Part shown: positions 54,435 to 61,741 of the stretch, one piece after another
Layout of the letters: every line of letters starts with the position of its first letter
How positions within the stretch are numbered: position 1 is the stretch's first letter
Source of the DNA: Marinifilum breve
GTDB taxonomy: Bacteria > Bacteroidota > Bacteroidia > Bacteroidales > Marinifilaceae
Direction: 5' to 3'
Assembly (NCBI RefSeq): GCF_003202155.1
Contig: NZ_QFLI01000010.1
Location: 124,001 to 188,000, forward strand
Length of the DNA: 64,000 nt
The notes under the pieces: generated by a model
What the model saw: the letters and a program-made list of their open reading frames with translations, nothing else
What the model was told of the DNA's origin: nothing
The model's database searches: none
Position numbers and translations under genes: made by a program

Positions 54435-55235
54435 TCAATAATTCTTTTTTCTGTCCTTTCTAAATTGATATTCTTCACGAATAGTACCAATAACATCTGA
54501 ATCTACTTCACCAAACAATACTTCTTCCTTTTCTTTAAGAATAGTAGGAGAGGTGTTGTAATCAATCCAAGGAGTACAGAAAATAGAATTGCCATATTCT
54601 TCTCCGGCTCGGTTCAGACTTAACATGTAAATTTGGTTTTCTAATGCCCGGGTAATTACAAAATGATGCCAACTTGGGAAACTGTTATCCTTGTAAAAAG
54701 CTACTGGATGTATCAGAAAATCAATTTTATGATCTAAGGCTAATGTTCTTGGTAGTTCAGGAAATCTCATGTCGTAACAGATAATAATGCCAATTTTTAC
54801 GCCATTGATCTCGAAACTGATGGTGTTCCCACCTTGTTGGAAATACTCCTTTTCCATAGAGTTTCCGAATTGAGCCATGTGTTGCTTGCTGTAAATGCAT
54901 TCCAGTTCACCTTTAGGATTGACAAGGGCTTGAGAGATGTAGAAACCATCTTCTTTTTTCTGAGGAAATCCATAACAGAGGTAACAGTTTTTCTTTTGAG
55001 CGATATCCGAAAAGAACTGAAAACTCTTGCCATTTGCATCTTCTGCTAATTCGTTTAGTTGATCGAATGTTTTCCGGGAATAACCGCTTGTGAAAAGCTC
55101 TGGCAGAACAATTAAATCAACCGATTCTAGCTTATCAATTATTTCCTTGGCATGCTGAAGATTCTCATCTCTATCGCTAATAGAATTGGCATCTTTGTTT
55201 TTGACCTGTATGGCAGAGAACTTAAGCTTAGGCAT
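54435..55235 (-). CDS. Nitrilase-superfamily carbon-nitrogen hydrolase (omega-amidase-like)
   Basis: A 266-residue C-N hydrolase with the Glu-Lys-Cys triad: E in LPELFTSGYS (~46), K in YSKQHMAQFG (~116) and C in IICYDMRFPE (~153). The branch resembles YafV/NIT2 omega-amidases, which hydrolyse 2-oxoglutaramate and 2-oxosuccinamate. It lies 51 bp from the C45-like gene on the same strand and could be co-transcribed, though no functional link is obvious. Confidence 0.87.
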   Translation of the reverse strand: MPKLKFSAIQVKNKDANSISDRDENLQHAKEIIDKLESVDLIVLPELFTSGYSRKTFDQLNELAEDANGKSFQFFSDIAQKKNCYLCYGFPQKKEDGFYISQALVNPKGELECIYSKQHMAQFGNSMEKEYFQQGGNTISFEINGVKIGIIICYDMRFPELPRTLALDHKIDFLIHPVAFYKDNSFPSWHHFVITRALENQIYMLSLNRAGEEYGNSIFCTPWIDYNTSPTILKEKEEVLFGEVDSDVIGTIREEYQFRKDRKKNY

Positions 55236-55299
55236 AATTATAGGGTTTAAAATACTAAGCTTAAATATAATAATACTTTTGTGGTCTTTGCGAGAAACA

Positions 55300-55330
55300 A
55301 AAAAGCCATCCTCAAACGAGAATGGCTTTC
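55300..55330 (-). terminator. Intrinsic terminator of glyS
   Basis: Minus strand hairpin AAAGCCATTCTC-gttt-GAGGATGGCTTT followed by a T-run. Confidence 0.88.
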
Positions 55331-55450
55331 ATATATTTTGAATTCAGCTTATACGACTTTATTCTAATTTATACGAGCGTATAATGCCGATACATTGCTC
55401 ACACTCACTTATAAATGAAATACGTGAGTCGTTGAAGCAACTAATCGGTG

Positions 55451-57004
55451 TTATTTCAATTTCTTGAATAAAGATTTCATGCTAACATGTGAATCTAATA
55501 TTTCAGCTAGTTTAGAAATCTCGATACGCTCTTGTTCCATGCTATCGCGGTGACGAATGGTAACTGTGTTGTCTTCCAATGATTGGTGATCAACAGTTAC
55601 ACAGAATGGAGTACCAATAGCATCCTGACGACGGTAACGCTTACCAATTGAGTCTTTCTCATCGTACTGACAGTTGAAATCGAATTTCAAGTCGTTGATG
55701 ATTTCACGAGCTTTTTCAGGAAGACCATCTTTCTTTGTCAATGGCATAACTGCCAATTTGATTGGAGCCAAAGCAGCTGGTAGTCTTAATACAACACGTT
55801 CGTCGGTTTTTCCATCTTCTTTCTCGATTTTTTCTTCTGCATAAGCTTCCGACATAATCTGAAGGAACATACGGTCAACACCAATCGATGTCTCCACTAC
55901 ATAAGGAACGTAGCTCTTGTTCAATTCAGGATCGAAGTACTGAATTTTCTTACCTGAGAATTCCTGATGCTGGCTTAAATCGAAATCGGTACGAGAGTGA
56001 ATCCCTTCCACCTCTTTAAATCCGAATGGGAATTTAAATTCAACATCGGTTGCAGCGTTAGCGTAGTGAGCCAACTTATCGTGATCGTGGAAACGGTATT
56101 TGTCTTCAGAGAATCCTAGAGCTTTGTGCCAGCTCATACGCGTTTCTTTCCACTTGTCGAACCATTTCATTTCTTCTCCCGGACGAACAAAGAACTGAAG
56201 TTCCATTTGTTCGAACTCACGCATGCGGAAGATAAATTGACGAGCTACAATCTCGTTACGGAAAGCTTTACCAATCTGAGCGATACCGAAAGGAATCTTC
56301 ATACGACCAGTTTTCTGAACATTTAGGTAGTTTACGAAAATACCCTGTGCAGTTTCCGGACGAAGGAAAATTTTGCTGCTACCATCAGCAGTAGAACCCA
56401 TTTCAGTTGAGAACATCAAGTTGAATTGACGAACGTCGGTCCAGTTCTTGGTACCTGAAATCGGACAAGCGATCTCATTATCGATAATGATTTGCTTCAA
56501 TTCCTCAAGATCGTTCTTGTCTAAAGCCTCAACAAAACGCTTGTGTACCGCATCCATTTTTTCCTGGTTTGCTTTTACACGTGGGTTGGTTGCTCTGAAT
56601 TGTTCTTCGTCGAACGAATCACCAAATTTTTTCTTCGCTTTAGCAACTTCCTTGTCCATTTTGGCTTCGAATTTCGCCATCAAATCTTCGATCAAAACAT
56701 CAGCACGGTAACGTTTCTTCGAATCTTTGTTATCGATCAAAGGATCATTAAAAGCATCAACGTGGCCCGATGCTTTCCAAATGGTTGGGTGCATAAAAAT
56801 AGCAGAATCAATCCCTACTACATTCTCGTGCAATTTTACCATTGAATCCCACCAATACTTTTTGATGTTGTTTTTCAATTCAACACCCAATTGTGCGTAA
56901 TCGTAAACAGCACTTAGTCCATCGTAAATCTCCGACGACTGAAATACAAAACCGTATTCCTTACAATGGGCAACCAGTTTCTTGAAAACATCTTCCTGAG
57001 CCAT
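55451..57004 (-). CDS. glyS: Glycyl-tRNA synthetase (alpha2 type)
   Basis: A single-chain 517-residue class II GlyRS. Class II motif 2 is seen around IAQIGKAFRNEIVARQFIFR near 245-265 and motif 3 near GVDRMFLQIM. The HGTP anticodon-binding domain is at the C-terminus (LAPIKLAVMPLTKK). It charges tRNA-Gly and is essential. Its length and the opening YGFVFQSSEIYDGLSAVYDY are typical of the Bacteroidota/eukaryote-type enzyme. It is monocistronic, between two terminators. Confidence 0.97.
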   Translation of the reverse strand: MAQEDVFKKLVAHCKEYGFVFQSSEIYDGLSAVYDYAQLGVELKNNIKKYWWDSMVKLHENVVGIDSAIFMHPTIWKASGHVDAFNDPLIDNKDSKKRYRADVLIEDLMAKFEAKMDKEVAKAKKKFGDSFDEEQFRATNPRVKANQEKMDAVHKRFVEALDKNDLEELKQIIIDNEIACPISGTKNWTDVRQFNLMFSTEMGSTADGSSKIFLRPETAQGIFVNYLNVQKTGRMKIPFGIAQIGKAFRNEIVARQFIFRMREFEQMELQFFVRPGEEMKWFDKWKETRMSWHKALGFSEDKYRFHDHDKLAHYANAATDVEFKFPFGFKEVEGIHSRTDFDLSQHQEFSGKKIQYFDPELNKSYVPYVVETSIGVDRMFLQIMSEAYAEEKIEKEDGKTDERVVLRLPAALAPIKLAVMPLTKKDGLPEKAREIINDLKFDFNCQYDEKDSIGKRYRRQDAIGTPFCVTVDHQSLEDNTVTIRHRDSMEQERIEISKLAEILDSHVSMKSLFKKLK

Positions 57005-57053
57005 AAATCTTATATTTTGAGTTTATTATTTTAATTTGAACGAAACACAAAAA

Positions 57054-57081
57054 TACAAAAAAAGCCATTGGTTGGCTTTTC
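57054..57081 (-). terminator. Terminator after the DUF4834 gene
   Basis: Minus strand AAAAGCCAACCAATGGCTTTTTTTG: a 6-bp stem with an ACCA-type loop and seven T. Confidence 0.75.
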
Positions 57082-57168
57082 CATATCATTAATTTCTAGT
57101 GTTTTTGATAATTTATTTGCTGGATAGTGTAATACTATCGTTTGCGTAGCAGAAGTTTTATAAATTAA

Positions 57169-57417
57169 TTAATCTACTTCTTCGAAATCCACATAATCAC
57201 CTACATCCTTTTTGTTTGGATTTGATTTGCTATTTGGACTTTTATCGATGGTAACTTCACCTTCTCGCTTGTGTTGTTGTTCTTGCTGCTGTCTTTTAGC
57301 CTCATTCTGCATTTTATCAAAAGTTTTCTGCACCAAAAAAGGGAACATTGCACGAATGATCAATTTTAGCAAGTAATAAATACCGACAGCAATAATGATA
57401 AACTTTATAAATGCCAT
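57169..57417 (-). CDS. DUF4834-family protein
   Basis: An 82-residue protein with one N-terminal TM helix (FIKFIIIAVGIYYLLKLII), then a Gln-rich coil and an acidic end (VGDYVDFEEVD). This is the DUF4834 pattern, known almost only from Bacteroidota. Function unknown; the single anchor and cytoplasmic coil suggest an adaptor. It is the last protein gene before the ~1-kb repeat-rich region. Confidence 0.85.
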   Translation of the reverse strand: MAFIKFIIIAVGIYYLLKLIIRAMFPFLVQKTFDKMQNEAKRQQQEQQHKREGEVTIDKSPNSKSNPNKKDVGDYVDFEEVD

Positions 57418-57568
57418 ATTCTTATAATTTGAATGACAAAGATAACAGAATTATAACGAATGAGTAAAAGGGAGCTGAGGAATTGGTATGTATTACGCTT
57501 AAGAATGCAGAGAAAGATAGCTTAATAAAAGCAGAACAATACACTTAATTGTTCTTAGCGTATTAAAT

Positions 57569-57702
57569 ACTTGATACAAACCGTATCATACACTTGATAC
57601 GAAGTGTTTCAAACCTATGATACGAAACGTTTCATATACTTGAAACGATGCGTTTCAAGCCTATGATACGAACTGTTTCATATACTTGAAACGGTAAAGA
57701 GG
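57569..57702. repeat. Array of 23-bp imperfect palindromes (about 5.5 units)
   Basis: Units start at 57569, 57592, 57615, 57638 and 57661, with a partial one at 57684, all exactly 23 bp. The consensus is nnwTGAWACgaannGTWTCAwan, so each unit is itself an imperfect palindrome around four variable bases (TGATAC/GTATCA or TGAAAC/GTTTCA). Units alternate between ACTTGA and CTATGA openings. There are no spacers and no cas genes, so it is not CRISPR. Confidence 0.85.
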
Positions 57703-57801
57703 ATTATAAGGAAGCTGTAAACACTAGCTCACTATGCTTTATTAAATACCTGGGCTTATCCTTTATTCTTTGCTTTAACTAAGGACTAAAGTATTACCAA
57801 A

Positions 57802-57893
57802 GAAAAATCCCGAGCTTCGTTAAGCCCGGGATTTTCTCTAACCACTATTTACTAACCTAAATCTAATTCTATGAAAAAACTTCTCTGTTTTGT
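57802..57893 (-). ncRNA. Candidate small RNA, repeat unit 1
   Basis: Minus strand -7 box TACATTTG at 57900-57907, then about 90 nt, then an intrinsic terminator (arms CCCGGGCTT / AAGCTCGGG with one G-U pair, followed by five T at 57803-57807). The same hairpin on the plus strand has an A-C mismatch instead of G-U, so the minus strand is the better RNA. A -33 box is weak. The body reads antisense to a translation-start-like sequence. Existence as a transcript is inference. Confidence 0.55.
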
Positions 57894-57985
57894 ACATTAC
57901 AAATGTAGGCTGTAAATGTGCTAAATGGTTTAAATAAAAGTTAATGAAGCTTAAAAGTGAATTTTGAAGCTCAGTTTACCCCAAA

Positions 57986-58078
57986 GAAAAATCCCGAGCT
58001 TCGTTAAGCCCGGGATTTTCTTCTAACCACTATTTACTAACCTAAATCTAATTCTATGAAAAAACTTCTCTGTTTTGT
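57986..58078 (-). ncRNA. Candidate small RNA, repeat unit 2
   Basis: Same layout as unit 1: -7 box TACATTTG at 58085-58092 on the minus strand, a ~90-nt body, and a terminator ending at the T-run 57987-57991. The body has one extra base near the hairpin relative to unit 1; the -7 box and the hairpin are unchanged. Confidence 0.55.
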
Positions 58079-58170
58079 ACATTACAAATGTAGGTTGTAA
58101 ATGTGCTAAATGGTTTAAACAAAAGTTAATGAAGCTTAAAAGTGAATTTTGAAGCTCAGTTTACCCCAAA

Positions 58171-58262
58171 GAAAAATCCCGAGCTTCGTTAAGCCCGGGA
58201 TTTTCTCTAACCACTATTTACTAACCTAAATCTAATTCTATGAAAAAACTTCTCTGTTTTGT
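58171..58262 (-). ncRNA. Candidate small RNA, repeat unit 3
   Basis: Same layout: -7 box TATATTTG at 58269-58276. The one change in this box falls at an n position of TAnnTTTG, so the box stays consensus although neighbouring bases have changed. The terminator and body match units 1 and 2. It is the unit nearest the DUF5723 gene, separated from it by that gene's own terminator, so read-through is not needed to explain it. Confidence 0.55.
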
Positions 58263-58352
58263 ACATTACAAATATAGGTTGTATATGTGCTAAATGGTTT
58301 AAACAAAAGTTAATGAAACTTAAAAGAGTATTGTTGTATCGGTTTTGATTAT

Positions 58353-58382
58353 AAAAAAAGGACTACCCATAGAAGGTAGCCC
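58353..58382 (-). terminator. Intrinsic terminator of the DUF5723 operon
   Basis: Minus strand hairpin GGGCTACC-ttctatg-GGTAGTCC (one G-U) followed by seven T, ~55 bp past the stop at 58438. Confidence 0.9.
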
Positions 58383-58437
58383 GGAATTTAAATTGATGTA
58401 AACACTCTGTTCACACAGAGCAATATAAAGTTACAAC

Positions 58438-59910
58438 TTATTTGTATAATGGTTTCTTTTTATTTCCTATAGGTTCAAACCATGAACATTCGTCTTTCTT
58501 TTTGTTTTTATCCTTACAGCCAAATAATAGGTTAAAGCCGAAGCGTACATTGGCAACTTGAGCACTGTTAGGTCTAATTGCAGCCATAATATTATCGGTA
58601 ATGGTATAAAATTGAACTGGACCAAGTTTAGCGGCTACTCCAAATCCAATATTATTGTAAGAATTGTTTACAGCTGTATAGCTTAAACTTGTGCTTAAGT
58701 TTCTAAAGAATCGTGCATTAGCCGATAAAGTAAGTGATGATTGAACTTTGCCATTAAAAATTTCAGTACGACTTAAAGCTCCTAAATTTACTCTATTATG
58801 AATTTGGTGTGAACCTCCTAAATAAATTTTGGTTGGTAAACCCACAGAGTAAGAACCCGTCAAATCTGACACACGAAATTCGTCTTGGATATCATCTACC
58901 AAATCATCAAATACATCTTCTATTTCTCTATAGTTTGGATCGTTTGAATTCCCAGATTGTGACCAGTCTGCACCATTGTAAGTGAACGATCCATCTTGAA
59001 CAAATTCATAACCGTTAGATTTCCAAGTAATGGCTCCAATATCAAGTACACTTGCATAAAGTGTTGTTTTTTCATCCATTTTGTAAGTCATACCCAAATC
59101 CACTGCAAAACCTTTGTTGTCGGTATTCAAGAAGAAATCTTCATCGAAATCATCACTGCTAAAATTGATATCATCAACAAAACCATTGGCGTCGTAAGTA
59201 ATTTGATTGATTGGAACAGATGCTCTTAATCGATGCTTAGAATTCAGTATCACCTGATCACCAGTTGAGGATGTGAAAACAGACATGTCTGATTCATCCA
59301 TATGAAGATTGGCAATACCAAAAAGAACTTTCCCTTTTACACCTACAGTCCACTTATCGTTGATTTTCTTCGAAATACCCAAGGCAATTTCATGATAGGC
59401 ATTGGCATCAACTCCCAATCCACCCCAATTGGAAGTTCTTCCTCTATAGTCGTAGTTACCATTCTTTAGAAAGGTAATCATTTCCTTATCGAAACTAAAG
59501 CGTGAGTCTTCTTTCTCGATTACATCAAGAGTGAAATAGAAGTCCTTTGCACGAATTCCCAATGCAAAAAGAGTCAATTCAAATTGCTGAGAAATAAAGT
59601 TGGTGGTTTTTAAAGCATCGTGAAAACTATTTACATCTACAACCAATGAATCGCTTCTAATGCCTGTTCCATCGGTAATCACATCATTGTAAGCAAAGCT
59701 ACTGTTGCTGTAATTAAAATAGATGGAACTAAGAGCCGGAAAGCCAACAAAGACTTTACACTCTGGCTGTATTGCAGGATTTACTTGGTTTGATTGAGGT
59801 ACATTCTGCATCAAATACAAGGTGTTGTTTAATTTTTGAGCAGTACTGTTCATAGTCAGGAGTACAAAAAGTAATCCTGTAAGAGATATCTTGGTTAAAA
59901 TTCTTGTCAT
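58438..59910 (-). CDS. DUF5723-family outer-membrane beta-barrel protein
   Basis: A signal peptide ends near NSTAQ. The 490-residue protein starts with LYLMQNVPQSNQVNPAIQPE, the DUF5723 signature and similar to PorP/SprF openings, and then has regular barrel-type strands (VGVKGKVLFGIANLHM, TLSANARFFRNLSTSLSYTAV). The late FGFNLLFGC closes the barrel and a Cys/Lys-rich tail (KDKNKKKDECSWFEP) follows. The function is unknown. It directly follows a large lipoprotein gene (25-bp gap), which suggests an outer-membrane complex. Confidence 0.82.
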   Translation of the reverse strand: MTRILTKISLTGLLFVLLTMNSTAQKLNNTLYLMQNVPQSNQVNPAIQPECKVFVGFPALSSIYFNYSNSSFAYNDVITDGTGIRSDSLVVDVNSFHDALKTTNFISQQFELTLFALGIRAKDFYFTLDVIEKEDSRFSFDKEMITFLKNGNYDYRGRTSNWGGLGVDANAYHEIALGISKKINDKWTVGVKGKVLFGIANLHMDESDMSVFTSSTGDQVILNSKHRLRASVPINQITYDANGFVDDINFSSDDFDEDFFLNTDNKGFAVDLGMTYKMDEKTTLYASVLDIGAITWKSNGYEFVQDGSFTYNGADWSQSGNSNDPNYREIEDVFDDLVDDIQDEFRVSDLTGSYSVGLPTKIYLGGSHQIHNRVNLGALSRTEIFNGKVQSSLTLSANARFFRNLSTSLSYTAVNNSYNNIGFGVAAKLGPVQFYTITDNIMAAIRPNSAQVANVRFGFNLLFGCKDKNKKKDECSWFEPIGNKKKPLYK

Positions 59911-59935
59911 TATAGGATGTTTTAAAGTGCTTGTT

Positions 59936-61585
59936 TTAGTTGCTTAGGTCAAGTTGCGCTTGTACCGATATGGTGAACTTTAATTCGTAATCGCCTTTTA
60001 GCTTTACTGGAATTCCTCCATTTTGAGTACTTACAACAGCATTTATAATGATGTTTTCGGTTTTGTTAAGGTTAGCAATTTGAGCTTGCGTTAATTTTAT
60101 TTCGTGGGAAACTTCCTTAATCGAATTCGGATCAACCACACCAATATTTGCTCCCGAAGTATAAACCGAAGCGGCATCAATTACTTCATTGTCTTTAATC
60201 TCATCAATTACATTGTAGCTAGCATCAGTAAGTTGAATGTTTTCAACGGTAACATCAAGTGGGTAACCATTTTTGGCTGTAATTACCACTGCGGCATTCA
60301 TTACTTTATCCGCATCATCAATATCAATGTCATCAATTGTATCCTTAAGTGTTAGGTTTGTTGCAGTAAATTCCAACGGAATTTCAATTTCGATATCCGC
60401 ATCAATTCTTGAGGTATTACTTATAATGTTGGGCTGAGTAGCAACATCTACCGTGTTAGGATTCAAGTTTACATTACCAAAATAATCCAACCTGTCTGAT
60501 GGAGGAAGTGCCATTAAATCAACAATGTCTGAATTGGTTTTATCGTAAGTAATGGTTTCTTCATTAGGAGTATCTAAAACATCGGCAATGGTTTTAGGAT
60601 AATTAACAGGTTGCAATACATCAGGATTTAAATTCTGAGTATTACCACCCGAGCTGTAACCCGTGATGTTTGCATTTATAGCAAAAGGAACACCAACTGA
60701 ATTGCGCAAGTGAACATGAATCTTAGGATCTGCAAAACGGTATTCACCATCTACATCATCCCAAAAATCCACATCCAAATCAATACTACCTGTTCCAATA
60801 TTAATTGCTTGCTTGCCAAAATCACCTGATGCAGTAATAAAGTCGATATTCTGAACCGTTAAATTAACTCCTACATTTCCGCTTCCACTGATATTACCTC
60901 CATTGTCTCGTATAAATACAGAAAAATCAATGTCAATTTCATTACTGGTAGTGTACGGAGTTGTAAAATTAACTGTAGCATTGTTAAGAGTAATGCTTTC
61001 TGGTTGATTGTTTGCATTGGCCCCTACACGAAAAGTTCGAGTCACTACGCTTCCACCTTCGCTTATTCCAGGAAATGTAATGGTTAAATCAATTTCGGTA
61101 TTCAAAGGGTTAGTTAATCTTAAATCGATATCTGTGTTTAGCAATAATTCAGATAGAATAATATCAGGATTACCTGCATTTACCGAGAATGTTTCTGAGA
61201 AATTGATTGGATTTACAGGAATCGATGCATGAGGAATCCCCGGAAAGTTGCCAATTGCAATTCCAAGATTCTGACTCACCTGATTTGGGAAATTTAATAC
61301 TTCATCAACAGCATAAGAAAAGATATCATTTTCGCGATGTCGGATCACAAGGTTGTTTCCTTCTAAAAATATGGTTTGATCGTTTGGATCAAGCTCGTGT
61401 TCGTTTAAAAGGTACCAAAGGGTATAAGTACCATATCCAACAGGAGCAATCATGTTTGGAGTCCATTCAACTTTCTCGGATAAGCGATCCATGTCGTAAT
61501 CGTCAGAATCGAAACAAGATTGTGTTGTAATGGCCAATAGTCCACAAAGAATTAGTGGAATCAGAAATCGTGATTTAGATATCAT
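59936..61585 (-). CDS. Large beta-rich lipoprotein, partner of the DUF5723 protein
   Basis: Lipobox TQSC (~Cys24) followed by FDSDDYDMD, acidic enough for surface or outer-membrane placement. The opening EKVEWTPNMIAPVGYGTYTLWYLL resembles a family of ~500-550-residue Bacteroidota lipoproteins of unknown function found next to DUF5723 genes. The rest (~60-549) is a run of Ig-like beta segments rich in Asn, Asp and Thr (ITFPGISEGG, IDIDFSVFIRDNGG). No catalytic motif is visible. It is co-transcribed with the downstream barrel gene. Confidence 0.7.
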   Translation of the reverse strand: MISKSRFLIPLILCGLLAITTQSCFDSDDYDMDRLSEKVEWTPNMIAPVGYGTYTLWYLLNEHELDPNDQTIFLEGNNLVIRHRENDIFSYAVDEVLNFPNQVSQNLGIAIGNFPGIPHASIPVNPINFSETFSVNAGNPDIILSELLLNTDIDLRLTNPLNTEIDLTITFPGISEGGSVVTRTFRVGANANNQPESITLNNATVNFTTPYTTSNEIDIDFSVFIRDNGGNISGSGNVGVNLTVQNIDFITASGDFGKQAINIGTGSIDLDVDFWDDVDGEYRFADPKIHVHLRNSVGVPFAINANITGYSSGGNTQNLNPDVLQPVNYPKTIADVLDTPNEETITYDKTNSDIVDLMALPPSDRLDYFGNVNLNPNTVDVATQPNIISNTSRIDADIEIEIPLEFTATNLTLKDTIDDIDIDDADKVMNAAVVITAKNGYPLDVTVENIQLTDASYNVIDEIKDNEVIDAASVYTSGANIGVVDPNSIKEVSHEIKLTQAQIANLNKTENIIINAVVSTQNGGIPVKLKGDYELKFTISVQAQLDLSN

Positions 61586-61741
61586 AGTAATGTAATTAAA
61601 TAGACAATATTAGTTTTGAACCGAATTCAACATCTAAAACCCTAGCTTTAATGTTAAATTTTATCCGGATCAAAAAAAGCAATTAATCATGTGAGAAAAT
61701 AAATCTGATACATGAATTAATTGTAATTGTTGACAAACGGC

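Larger units (their letters stand above)
57797..58328 (-). repeat. Three tandem ~185-bp repeats
   Basis: Near-identical units start at 57797, 57981 and 58166 (184 and 185 bp apart), with the third ending near 58328. They differ by only a few bases. Each holds a hairpin (AATCCCG-GCTT...AAGC-CGGGATT), the conserved stretch ctaacctaaatctaattcta, ATGAAAAAAC, and a CAAATRTA block (a -7 box on the minus strand). The three units are detailed as candidate RNAs below. Confidence 0.92.

Noticed and set aside
57569-57702. CRISPR-like array
   Set aside because: Units are contiguous 23-bp palindromes without spacers, and no cas gene is present.
57870-57920. Mini-ORF starting at ATGAAAAAAC in each 185-bp unit
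   Set aside because: It is about 14-17 codons, changes length between copies, and the minus-strand RNA reading explains the conserved bases better.
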